58,308 nucleotides of DNA from Actinomycetota bacterium (GTDB lineage: Bacteria; Actinomycetota; Acidimicrobiia; Acidimicrobiales; Ilumatobacteraceae), in assembly GCA_005788815.1 (NCBI GenBank), contig SYAZ01000034.1, forward strand, positions 1 to 58,308, in the 5' to 3' direction. The notes under the pieces were generated by a model. It saw nothing but the letters and a program-made list of their open reading frames with translations, made no database searches and was not told the DNA's origin. This document shows, piece after piece, positions 34,361-42,158 of the stretch. The position numbers and the translations under genes were made by a program. The number at the start of each line of letters is the position of its first letter. Within the stretch, counting starts at the first letter, position 1.

Positions 34361-35050
34361 TTAACGAACGTGCTGTATCAGTGCGTTGAATAATCCTTGT
34401 TGGGTTGCATCATTAGCAGCAGTATCTTCAGGATGCCATTGCACTCCGATCACCCAGTGATTGGAGTTGTGTTGCACAGCTTCAATGGTGCCGTCTTGGT
34501 GGGTACCGACAACGGTGAGGTCGCTCGCTAACTTCTCGATGGCCTGATGATGAAACGAATGAATAAATGGTTCGTGTGTGCCCATGGCGAGTGCAACGAG
34601 TGAACCAGGAACCATTTGTACTGAGTGCATTGTGTCTCGATGATTGTCGGATGTATCCAAATGCTGAATAAGTGTTCCACCAAGTGCAACATTCAAAATC
34701 TGTTGACCTCTGCAGATAGCAAGGAGGGGGAGGTCTAGGTGAAGTGCTGCACGAACGGCAGCGATTTCAAAAGCATCAATGAAGTCGTTCACCCCACGAA
34801 GTTCTGCATTCTCTGTGTGCCCGTAGCAAGAGGGGTTCACGTCTCCACCACCTGGCATCACAATGCCATCACATCTTTCGATGGTTGCTGCGATCACATC
34901 AGGATCATTTGAAGGTGGAATTACAATTGGCAATCCACCTGCGCGATGAATTGCATCTGCGTACATTCGTCCAGACGAAATTGCTTTACCCCGAACGTTG
35001 TTTGCTTCTGAAGCACGACGCCCAGGGACGCCGATCAACGGCATGGTCAT
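34361..35050 (-). CDS. Peptidase C26 / gamma-glutamyl hydrolase-like class I amidotransferase
   Basis: 229 residues of the PuuD/gamma-glutamyl-GABA hydrolase family. The start PLIGVPGRR, GIVMPGGGDVNPSCYG, the nucleophile in LAICRGQQILNVALGGTLIQHL, SFHHQAIEKL, and GVQWHPED with the catalytic His are all present. Substrate could be gamma-glutamyl-GABA or another gamma-glutamyl amine. Its ATG overlaps the ilvA stop by 4 bp, so it is second in a two-gene minus-strand operon. No polyamine genes are nearby to support a PuuD role. Confidence 0.85.
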   Translation of the reverse strand: MTMPLIGVPGRRASEANNVRGKAISSGRMYADAIHRAGGLPIVIPPSNDPDVIAATIERCDGIVMPGGGDVNPSCYGHTENAELRGVNDFIDAFEIAAVRAALHLDLPLLAICRGQQILNVALGGTLIQHLDTSDNHRDTMHSVQMVPGSLVALAMGTHEPFIHSFHHQAIEKLASDLTVVGTHQDGTIEAVQHNSNHWVIGVQWHPEDTAANDATQQGLFNALIQHVR

Positions 35051-36258
35051 CCGTTATCGACTTCTTCTGCTTCGTATCCTGCGGCTTGTACCGCAGCGAG
35101 CACATCTTTTGCGTGATCACGACCACGCACTTCCAGCACGGCCTGTACTCCAGTTTCGCGTACATGCAAGTTAACGCCTTCGCGCACGTGCTCTACTTCG
35201 ATGAGGTTGGCACCTGATTGTGCAAACAAATTAAGGAGTCCTGCCAAACCGCCAGGACGATCAGAGATGCGAACAAAGATGATGAGTCGTCGTCCTGCCT
35301 GTGTTTCATTGCGGCGAATTAGCCCGGGTAAAACTCCCAAGTCCACATTGCCACCAGACAACACAACACATGTTGTGCCGCTGCGTGCAGGTTTCACTTG
35401 TCCACTCATTAGTGCTGAAACACCAACCGCGCCGCCACCTTCGACGTACAACTTGCTGCGTTCCATTAGGAGAACCATGGCATCGGCCACAAGGTCTTCT
35501 TCCACCACAATTATTTCGTCCACGTATTTTTCGATAATGGGTCGAGTGAATTCGCCCGGCATTTTTACTGCAATACCATCTGCCAGCGTGATGATTGGAC
35601 CGTCGGGTGGTGGATTACCCGCGTATGGTGCGCACGCACGTACTTGCACACCAATGATTTGAGTTTTTGGGTTGATACGTTTCAGTGCAAGTGCAACGCC
35701 ACCTGTTAAACCACCACCGCCAAGTGGAACGAGAACCATTGCAAGATCCGAAATGTCTTCAGCAAGCTCAAGACCAAGTGTGGCTTGTCCTGCGACAACA
35801 ATTGGATCATCGTATGGGTGGCAGAAATTCATACCGGTGAGTTCTGCACGTGATTGAGCAAGTGCGACAGCATCACTTAGGGTGTCACCACCTTCAGTGA
35901 GCGTGGCGCCATACGAACGAACTGATTCCATTTTTGAAAGTGATGCACCAGCAGGAACAAAAATTTCGCACGGCACACCAAAGTGACGCGCGGCAAACGC
36001 GATGGCTTGCGCATGGTTACCTGCGCTACCTGCGACGACACCCGACTGCGCCGCATCACCTAACGACATGAGCTTGTTCATCGCACCACGAATCTTGAAT
36101 GACCCCGTCCGCTGCAAATTTTCAGCCTTCAATACGACATTGCCACCGAAGCGCTCAGACAAAGTGAGTGATTCTGTAATGGGGGTGCGCTTCACAACAC
36201 CTGCACCAGCCAGTCGCGCGGCCAAAATGGTGGCCGAATCAATGGGTGGAGAAGTCAT
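35047..36258 (-). CDS. ilvA: Threonine dehydratase (threonine ammonia-lyase) with ACT-like domain
   Basis: 403 residues from ATG 36258; the frame stays open to 36462 but the upstream part is non-conserved and overlaps the divergent gene. A PLP fold-type II enzyme converting threonine to 2-oxobutanoate and ammonia for isoleucine synthesis. PLP lysine in RTGSFKIRGAMNK, phosphate loop LVPLGGGGLTGGVAL, and SAGNHAQAIAFAA are visible. The C-terminal 75 residues (FVRISDRPGGLAGLLNLFAQSGANLIEVEH) form one ACT-like domain, the short form found in TdcB/IlvA1-type enzymes. Its start lies only 21 bp from the divergent amidotransferase ATG. Confidence 0.92.
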   Translation of the reverse strand: MTSPPIDSATILAARLAGAGVVKRTPITESLTLSERFGGNVVLKAENLQRTGSFKIRGAMNKLMSLGDAAQSGVVAGSAGNHAQAIAFAARHFGVPCEIFVPAGASLSKMESVRSYGATLTEGGDTLSDAVALAQSRAELTGMNFCHPYDDPIVVAGQATLGLELAEDISDLAMVLVPLGGGGLTGGVALALKRINPKTQIIGVQVRACAPYAGNPPPDGPIITLADGIAVKMPGEFTRPIIEKYVDEIIVVEEDLVADAMVLLMERSKLYVEGGGAVGVSALMSGQVKPARSGTTCVVLSGGNVDLGVLPGLIRRNETQAGRRLIIFVRISDRPGGLAGLLNLFAQSGANLIEVEHVREGVNLHVRETGVQAVLEVRGRDHAKDVLAAVQAAGYEAEEVDNG

Positions 36259-36279
36259 GCAGGCTCTACCGTAGTGGGC

Positions 36280-36996
36280 ATGCGTGCAGCACTTGTTGCG
36301 AATAGAGAAGATGTCGACCCCGGCCTTGTCGGGCGAGCATTGCATCGACACGGATATTCGTTCACCGAATTCTTGCGAGAAGATTACGAGGACTGGCCAG
36401 ATGTGGCAGATTTCGATCTGGTTCTCGCATTGGGTTCCAACTGGAGCACTTATTGGGATCATGTGGCCGGCCCGGTGCGTGCCGAACAGGAACTGCTTCG
36501 TGAGGCCATGCGGCGAGACATCCCTGTGCTGGGAATCTGCTTTGGTGCCCAGCAGGTTGCAGCGGTCCTAGGGGGAGAAATCACAAAAGCACAATCTCCT
36601 GAAATCGGGTGGTGCCAAGTGTTTGCCACGTCTGAGGCCGGGCTCACGGCCCCGTCGGCGCTGACCTCTGGCGCCTGGATGCAGTGGCATTACGACCGAT
36701 TCTCCGTCCCCTCAGGGGCAACCGTTTTGGCAGATTCACCCGTAGGCCCACAGGCCATGGTGGTGGGGCGCACATTGGCGGTTCAGTTTCACCCCGAGGC
36801 TACGGAGACCATTGTTTCTCAGTGGTCAAGCGGCGCGGGTTCCGAGGAATTGGAGGCGGCTGGTATCTCGAAAGTTGCATTGATCTCAGAGACGAGGTCC
36901 GAGGTGAGCGGGGCTGAGATTCGCTGCAATGAATTAGTGGATTGGTTCATCTCACACATTGCACAAAGGCACATGGGACAGCCCTCTCAGCCCTAG
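36280..36996 (+). CDS. Class I glutamine amidotransferase (GMP-synthase-like domain protein)
   Basis: 238 residues from ATG 36280 (GTG 36274 is an alternative). Type 1 GATase fold: DFDLVLALGSNWSTYWDH, the nucleophile Cys in VLGICFGAQQVAAVLGG, and FHPEATETI with the His/Glu of the triad. There is no synthetase domain, so it may serve a separate partner or hydrolyse a small gamma-glutamyl substrate. Only 21 bp separates its start from that of ilvA. It stands just upstream of the second nuo operon (42 bp to nuoA). Confidence 0.82.
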   Translation: MRAALVANREDVDPGLVGRALHRHGYSFTEFLREDYEDWPDVADFDLVLALGSNWSTYWDHVAGPVRAEQELLREAMRRDIPVLGICFGAQQVAAVLGGEITKAQSPEIGWCQVFATSEAGLTAPSALTSGAWMQWHYDRFSVPSGATVLADSPVGPQAMVVGRTLAVQFHPEATETIVSQWSSGAGSEELEAAGISKVALISETRSEVSGAEIRCNELVDWFISHIAQRHMGQPSQP

Positions 36997-37038
36997 AAGT
37001 TGGGGGCATTGTGAGCGCCCGTAGTAGTTTTGGAAGTG

Positions 37039-37404
37039 ATGTCCCCGTTCCTACGGTCTTATCTCACTGTTGTGTGGTTTGGCCTCGCCGCCTTTTTGAT
37101 TGCTGGTTTGCTCCTTGGTGTCTCTGCACTTATTCGCCCGAACAAGCCCAATCCAGAAAAGTTGCTCACCTATGAAAGTGGTGTGGACCCAGTGGGTGAC
37201 GGTTGGTCTCAGAGTCAGATTCGTTACTACGTGTTTGCTCTCCTTTTTGTGATTTTTGATGTTGAAGCAGTATTTATTTTTCCGTGGGCAACTCAGTTGG
37301 AGCGGTACGCAGGTTTTGGTCTCGTTGAGATGGGCGTCTTTGTTGGCATCCTCTTGCTTGGCCTTGTCTATGCGTGGCGCAAAGGCGTCTTGCGCTGGGT
37401 TTAG
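37039..37404 (+). CDS. nuoA: NADH-quinone oxidoreductase subunit A (operon 2)
   Basis: 121 residues from ATG 37039; the frame also has TTG 37030 and GTG 37036 just upstream. Three TM helices. The loop reads [11 protein letters not shown] (45-55) with Ser47 where operon 1 has Cys43. [24 protein letters not shown] is close to cyanobacterial/plastid NdhC as I remember it. No C-terminal tail, unlike the operon 1 copy. It is the first gene of the 11-gene operon; nuoB follows 19 bp later. Confidence 0.94.
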   Translation: MSPFLRSYLTVVWFGLAAFLIAGLLLGVSALIRPNKPNPEKLLTYESGVDPVGDGWSQSQIRYYVFALLFVIFDVEAVFIFPWATQLERYAGFGLVEMGVFVGILLLGLVYAWRKGVLRWV

Positions 37405-37423
37405 GGACAAGGATTTTTCTCGT

Positions 37424-37978
37424 ATGGGTCTCGTAGATCGTGGTCGACTCGGCAAGCCACTCACTCAATTGTTCAACCTTGGTCGGTCGTACAGCTTGTG
37501 GGTGTACCAGTGGGGCTTGGCATGTTGTGCAATTGAAATGGGTGCAGCATTCGGCTCTCCGCGTTATGACGTGATGAGACTCGGCGTTATTCCATTACCG
37601 GCATCCCCTCGTCAAGCAGACCTTGTAGTTATTTCAGGAACAGTCACAGACAAGATGGCTCCTGCAATTAAGCGCTTGTATGAACAAATGCCTGAACCGA
37701 AGTATGTGATTTCAATGGGAAGTTGCGCAAACTGCGGCGGACCATATTGGGACAGTTACTCCGTTACTAAAGGTATCGATCAAATCATCCCTGTTGATGT
37801 GTACGTCCCTGGTTGTCCTCCTCGTCCAGAAGCCTTGTTAGAAGGAATTGTTTTGTTGCAGCAACGCATCAAGAACGAAGACATGGGTGCGCGTTGGCGT
37901 GGTGAAGGATTTGTTCCGATGAATATTGATGGCGAGTCAGCAGAGAGGGGAGGTGTTCCCGTTGTCGTCAACAACTGA
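37424..37978 (+). CDS. nuoB: NADH-quinone oxidoreductase subunit B (operon 2)
   Basis: 184 residues from ATG 37424, the first Met matching the family N-terminus (the frame opens earlier inside nuoA). N2 cluster ligands are all present: [26 protein letters not shown] and VPGCPPRPE. An additional cysteine in SCANCGG sits three residues after the third ligand, as in archaeal and NdhK-like proteins. [18 protein letters not shown] is conserved. Thus the cluster that reduces quinone is intact although NuoEFG are absent from the operon. Confidence 0.95.
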   Translation: MGLVDRGRLGKPLTQLFNLGRSYSLWVYQWGLACCAIEMGAAFGSPRYDVMRLGVIPLPASPRQADLVVISGTVTDKMAPAIKRLYEQMPEPKYVISMGSCANCGGPYWDSYSVTKGIDQIIPVDVYVPGCPPRPEALLEGIVLLQQRIKNEDMGARWRGEGFVPMNIDGESAERGGVPVVVNN

Positions 37979-38615
37979 TTCCACAACTGATGCACCTCGT
38001 GACGAGATTCGTGATTCAGAAATTGCACGTGTTATCGCTGCACTAGATGGCGCTGTCCTTGATTCACTTGTCAAAGCAAATGATGACATGTGGATTCGTG
38101 TTTCTCCAGATGCATGGGTCACCACCGGAAACACATTGAAGTCACTCGGATATTCGTACTTCTGTTTTCTCTCAGCAATCGACTGGATGCCTTCTCCGTT
38201 TGGCAAGGGCGAAGACGATCCCACTGCTCCTCCTAAGGAACGAGAGACCGCTGTCAAGCAGGGGTACGCAGGTGGTTCCACACGTTTCCAAGTACTTGCT
38301 CGTGTCATGCAGCCGTTTTCAAGCCTTGGTATCAACATCAAGGTTGATGTCGACGAGACAGCGATGGCAATTGATTCATGGTGTGGTGTGTTTGCAGGTG
38401 CAAATTGGCACGAACGCGAAACACATGAAATGTTTGGTATCGGTTTTCACGGACATCCTGACCTGCGCAACATGTACCTCCCTACAGATTTTGAAGGTCA
38501 CCCAATGCGCAAAGATTTCCCATTACTTGCGCGCATAGTGAAGCCATGGCCGGGAATTGTTGACGTCGAACCACTTCCAGGTGACGACGATGAAGAGGAA
38601 GGTGCAGCATCATGA
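37962..38615 (+). CDS. nuoC: NADH-quinone oxidoreductase subunit C (operon 2)
   Basis: 217 residues from TTG 37962, chosen because AGGGGAGG (37946-37953) ends 8 nt before it; GTG 37953 lies inside that ribosome site. Conserved block: [29 protein letters not shown] and [11 protein letters not shown]. About 40 residues longer than the operon 1 copy, with an added loop ([20 protein letters not shown]) in the middle and an acidic C-terminus ([14 protein letters not shown]). It overlaps nuoB by 17 bp and nuoD by 4 bp. Confidence 0.92.
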   Translation: MSSTTDSTTDAPRDEIRDSEIARVIAALDGAVLDSLVKANDDMWIRVSPDAWVTTGNTLKSLGYSYFCFLSAIDWMPSPFGKGEDDPTAPPKERETAVKQGYAGGSTRFQVLARVMQPFSSLGINIKVDVDETAMAIDSWCGVFAGANWHERETHEMFGIGFHGHPDLRNMYLPTDFEGHPMRKDFPLLARIVKPWPGIVDVEPLPGDDDEEEGAAS

Positions 38616-39784
38616 GTTTGCTTGGAGATCGTCAGCAATTGGCCTACATTGCGTCGCAAGCCGCAGATGCACGTGTCAACGTCGAACTTGAAACCGAGGG
38701 TATGACCCTCAACATCGGGCCGCAGCACCCTGCTACTCACGGAACTCTTCGCATCATTGCTCGACTTGATGGTGAACAAGTTATTTGGGCAGAGCCATCT
38801 GCTGGGTACATGCATCGGGGTTATGAAAAGCTCACCGAAGTTCGGACCTACCCACAAGTTACTTCATTGGTGAACCGCATCGACTGGTTGGGTTCTTTCG
38901 CAAACGAAGTGCCATTTATTTTGGCCGCAGAAAAGTTGATGGGCGTAGAGGCTCCATCACGTGCTCAGCACATTCGTACCATTCTTTTTGAATTGTCTCG
39001 TATCGCAAACGTTTCATTGTTCCTTGGTGACCTTGGTGTGCAGTTAGGCGCAATTACTCCAGTGTTCTTTGCTTTCCGTGATCGTGAATATGTATTGAAC
39101 CTCATTGAGGGAGCCACTGGTGGACGCTTCCATCCGAACTTTGACCGCATTGGCGGACTAAAAGAAGACTTGCCAGCAGGTTTCATTGACGAAACTCGCA
39201 ACGTTATGAAGAAGTTGCGAACATTCTGCGACCAGATCGAAGACTTGTTGTTTGGCAATGAAATCTTCCAGTCACGTACGCGTGGCATTGGTGTGATTCC
39301 AAAAGATGTTGCATTGCAATACGGCATGTCAGGTGCCAATTTGCGTGCAAGTGGTGTTGATTGGGATCTCCGTCGTGACCAAAGCCTTCCTATGGCATGG
39401 GACAAAGCAGATTGGAAAGTCATTACGCATCCCGATGGTGACTCGTTTGCACGTTGCTGGGTTCGCTTGCAAGAAGTGCGCGAATCAACTCGCATCGTTG
39501 ATCAACTGCTCGACACCATTCCAGCCGGACCTGTCATGGCAAAGGTTCCCAAAATCATCAAGGTGCCTGAAGGTGAAGCGTGGGTCTCAACTGAAAATCC
39601 ACTCGGTGAGATGGGCTACTACGTTGTGTCACAAGGCGACATGGGTCCATTCCGTGTGAAGATTCGTAGTGCGTCGTTCAACAACATTTCTATTGTGCCG
39701 TGGCTGCTGAAGGGTGTCTATGTCCCAGACATCATCACCATCTTGGCATCGTTGTATTTCATTCTCGGAGACATCGATCGTTGA
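38612..39784 (+). CDS. nuoD: NADH-quinone oxidoreductase subunit D (operon 2) with altered quinone site
   Basis: 390 residues. The quinone-loop histidine is kept in GPQHPATHG (36-44). GYMHRGYEK (65-73) has Arg69 at the position dimethylated by NDUFAF7 in mitochondria. RIDWLGSFANE (89-99) has Trp92 where the quinone-head-group tyrosine normally is (Tyr118 in the operon 1 copy). The rest, including GGRFHPNFDRIGGLKEDLPAG and the ending LGDIDR, is canonical. It lacks the 25-residue N-terminal extension of the operon 1 protein. nuoH overlaps its stop by one base. Confidence 0.95.
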   Translation: MSLLGDRQQLAYIASQAADARVNVELETEGMTLNIGPQHPATHGTLRIIARLDGEQVIWAEPSAGYMHRGYEKLTEVRTYPQVTSLVNRIDWLGSFANEVPFILAAEKLMGVEAPSRAQHIRTILFELSRIANVSLFLGDLGVQLGAITPVFFAFRDREYVLNLIEGATGGRFHPNFDRIGGLKEDLPAGFIDETRNVMKKLRTFCDQIEDLLFGNEIFQSRTRGIGVIPKDVALQYGMSGANLRASGVDWDLRRDQSLPMAWDKADWKVITHPDGDSFARCWVRLQEVRESTRIVDQLLDTIPAGPVMAKVPKIIKVPEGEAWVSTENPLGEMGYYVVSQGDMGPFRVKIRSASFNNISIVPWLLKGVYVPDIITILASLYFILGDIDR

Positions 39785-40842
39785 TGAATGCTGTCGTGCT
39801 GTCCACTGACCTTGCTTACTGGGCACAGTCGTTGCTACGCGTCCTTGGTGGACTTGTGGCAGTTCTGTTGCCAGCGGGAACCATTGTGTACCTCTTTTTG
39901 TTCAAGATGATGTCGTTTATGCAGTCTCGTCTTGGCCCAATGGAAGCTGGTCCATACGGCTCGATGCAATTGTTTGCTGAAGTAGGAAAATGGCTGCAAA
40001 AAGAAGACATCTACCCAGCGCGAGCAGATAAGTTCCTTTTCAAGATTGCCCCAATCATTGTGTTGTCCAGCACCTTCTTATTGGTAGCAGTAGTGCCGTT
40101 CGGACCAGATGCATGGTTTACCAATTTTGAAGCGGGCGTCTTTTACATGCTCGCCGTTTCGTCAATTTCAGTTTTGGGCATTTTGATTGCTGGTTGGTCA
40201 AGTGCGAACAAGTACTCACTACTTGGTGGTCTACGTGCTGCTGGTCAATTGATTGCTTATGAACTCCCTATGGTTCTTGCAGTTGTTGGTGTTGTTATTC
40301 AGGCCGGAACTATGAACATGCAAGGCATTGTGGTCGCACAAAATGCGGGGTCTATTTTTGGGTGGGATGGCCTTGGCAACCCATACATATTCACGCAATT
40401 TGTCGGATTTGTGATTTTCATGATTGCGGTGCAAGCAGAACTCACGCAAGCACCTTTCGACATGCCAATCGCTGAATCTGAACTCGTGTCTGGTTACATG
40501 ACCGAGTACTCGGGCTTCCGTTTCCTCATTTTCTTCATTAGTGAATTCGCAACTGCTGGTGTGTTCTCCATGATTGCATCGGTTCTCTTCCTCGGTGGAT
40601 GGGCTGTTCCGTTCTCTTGGTTCGGTTGGACCAACTTGGATGACATTGATAATTGGATGAATGTGGCCGGACCACTCATCTTGTTCACCAAGATGATCGT
40701 GTTGTCTTTCATCATCATGTGGGTGCGATTCTCTTACCCACGTTTTCGTGAAGACCAACTGCAGCGCTTTGCATGGAAAGTTCTGATTCCAGTTTCACTT
40801 GTCAACATCATGCTGACGGCAATTTTCAAGGTGGCATTCTGA
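39784..40842 (+). CDS. nuoH: NADH-quinone oxidoreductase subunit H (operon 2)
   Basis: 352 residues from ATG 39784, which overlaps the nuoD stop by one base; earlier in-frame starts fall inside nuoD. Eight TM helices. The amphipathic segment has [34 protein letters not shown], diverged from the [11 protein letters not shown] form of operon 1. [23 protein letters not shown] carries the E-channel acids. A short loop ([15 protein letters not shown]) faces the same side as in other NuoH. It overlaps nuoI by one base. Confidence 0.94.
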   Translation: MNAVVLSTDLAYWAQSLLRVLGGLVAVLLPAGTIVYLFLFKMMSFMQSRLGPMEAGPYGSMQLFAEVGKWLQKEDIYPARADKFLFKIAPIIVLSSTFLLVAVVPFGPDAWFTNFEAGVFYMLAVSSISVLGILIAGWSSANKYSLLGGLRAAGQLIAYELPMVLAVVGVVIQAGTMNMQGIVVAQNAGSIFGWDGLGNPYIFTQFVGFVIFMIAVQAELTQAPFDMPIAESELVSGYMTEYSGFRFLIFFISEFATAGVFSMIASVLFLGGWAVPFSWFGWTNLDDIDNWMNVAGPLILFTKMIVLSFIIMWVRFSYPRFREDQLQRFAWKVLIPVSLVNIMLTAIFKVAF

Positions 40843-41339
40843 TGGCTAAGCCCAAAGTTCCAGGTTTATTGAAGGGCCTTGGCGTTACCTTCGGTACGTT
40901 GATGCGCACCGCAACTGAAGGTTCAAACACCATTCAGTACCCGCATGAAAAAGAGACACCTCCCATTCGTGCGCGCGGTGTTATCGCATTGCACGAAGGT
41001 AACTGCACGTCGTGCATGCTGTGTGCTCGCTCATGTCCCGACTGGTGCATTTACATCGAAGGTCACAAAGAGTTGGCGCCACCACGTCGCGCTGGTGGCT
41101 CTCCTCGTAAGGTCAACAAACTCGACCGATTTGATATTGACTACGCGCTCTGCATGTATTGCGGGATCTGCGTAGAGGTGTGTCCATTCGATGCACTCTT
41201 CTGGAGCCCAGAATACGAATACTCAGAGCCTCGCATCGCAGATCTTCTGCACGACAAATCAAAACTGGGCGAGTGGATGGAAACTGTTCCAGAAGCCCCA
41301 GAACTTGAAGCCGGAGCGGACAAGAAGGGTAAGAAGTAA
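40842..41339 (+). CDS. nuoI: NADH-quinone oxidoreductase subunit I (operon 2)
   Basis: 165 residues from ATG 40842 overlapping the nuoH stop. Ferredoxin motifs: [15 protein letters not shown] and [15 protein letters not shown], so both N6 clusters are retained. [27 protein letters not shown] is the usual N-terminal region. It ends with a Lys/Glu-rich tail (AGADKKGKK). Without NuoG in this operon, it would be the exposed entry point for an alternative electron donor. It overlaps nuoJ by one base. Confidence 0.94.
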   Translation: MAKPKVPGLLKGLGVTFGTLMRTATEGSNTIQYPHEKETPPIRARGVIALHEGNCTSCMLCARSCPDWCIYIEGHKELAPPRRAGGSPRKVNKLDRFDIDYALCMYCGICVEVCPFDALFWSPEYEYSEPRIADLLHDKSKLGEWMETVPEAPELEAGADKKGKK

Positions 41340-41851
41340 TGATTGCTGCTGACCTTCTTGTCGCGCAAAATATTGGCTTTACGATTATCGCCGCAATCAT
41401 GGTGATTGGTGCATTACGTGTTGTCACAACTTCGAACGTTGTGCATGCAGCCCTTTGGCTAGTAGTTGTACTTGCTGGTGCGGCCGCTCAATACGTACTT
41501 CTTGCCGCCGAATTCGTGGCAATCACTCAGGTTCTTGTGTACATCGGAGCTGTCATGGTGTTGTTCCTTTTCGGAACAATGTTGACTCGTGCACGTATTG
41601 GTGCTGAGACAGATCTGAACAATAAGAACTGGTTCATGGGTGTGCCAGTCGCAGTGCTGCTCTTTGCAACTCTTGTTATTGCGCTCAATGATGGTTTCGG
41701 CGATCAGCGTTTGCCATCAGATTCTCCTGTTGTTTCTACTCAACAGTTGTCTGACCAGATTTTTGGGCCCTACTTATTGCCGTTCTGGGCACTGTCGTTT
41801 GTTCTCCTTGCCGCTGTTATTGGGGCCATTGTGCTTTCAAGGAGGGACTAA
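41339..41851 (+). CDS. nuoJ: NADH-quinone oxidoreductase subunit J (operon 2)
   Basis: 170 residues, five TM helices. IIAAIMVIGALRVVTTSNVVHAALWLVVVLAGAAAQYVLLAAEF is the ND6-like start, and ITQVLVYIGAVMVLFLFGTML is helix 3. After a polar loop (RARIGAETDLNNKNW) two further helices follow, ending in LSRRD. It overlaps nuoI by one base, and nuoK starts 3 bp after its stop behind AAGGAGGG. Confidence 0.93.
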   Translation: MIAADLLVAQNIGFTIIAAIMVIGALRVVTTSNVVHAALWLVVVLAGAAAQYVLLAAEFVAITQVLVYIGAVMVLFLFGTMLTRARIGAETDLNNKNWFMGVPVAVLLFATLVIALNDGFGDQRLPSDSPVVSTQQLSDQIFGPYLLPFWALSFVLLAAVIGAIVLSRRD

Positions 41852-41854
41852 ATC

Positions 41855-42154
41855 ATGTTGGTGAATCAGTTCCTTATGCTGGGTGCAGTTTTATTCTGTA
41901 TCGGCGTCTACGGGGTTATTGTTCGCAAGAACGCCGTCATGGTCTTGATGTCTATTGAATTGATTTTGAATTCAGTGAATATCAACTTATTGGCTTTCTC
42001 TTTGCGTAACGGTTCCGTCGATGGCCACACGTTCGCTCTGTATGTCATTGCAGTTGCTGCGGCCGAAGTCGGAGTCGGACTTGCAATGGTTCTCCTTATG
42101 TATCGCAACCGTCGCTCCATCGGACTTGACGAACTCTCAGAGATGAAGGGCTGA
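41855..42154 (+). CDS. nuoK: NADH-quinone oxidoreductase subunit K (operon 2)
   Basis: 99 residues, three TM helices, standard length. VRKNAVMVLMSIELILNSVNINLLAFS contains the helix 2 glutamate, and IAVAAAEVGVGLAMVLLMYRNR contains the helix 3 glutamate. The Shine-Dalgarno AAGGAGGG lies at the end of nuoJ. nuoL begins 4 bp after the stop. Both proton-path glutamates are conserved, so the membrane arm looks functional. Confidence 0.94.
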   Translation: MLVNQFLMLGAVLFCIGVYGVIVRKNAVMVLMSIELILNSVNINLLAFSLRNGSVDGHTFALYVIAVAAAEVGVGLAMVLLMYRNRRSIGLDELSEMKG

Positions 42155-42158
42155 TCAG

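Noticed and set aside
36259-36462. Longer N-terminus for threonine dehydratase
   Set aside because: It would overlap the 5' part of the divergent amidotransferase, is cysteine/histidine-rich in a shadow-like manner, and lies before the conserved start of the enzyme.
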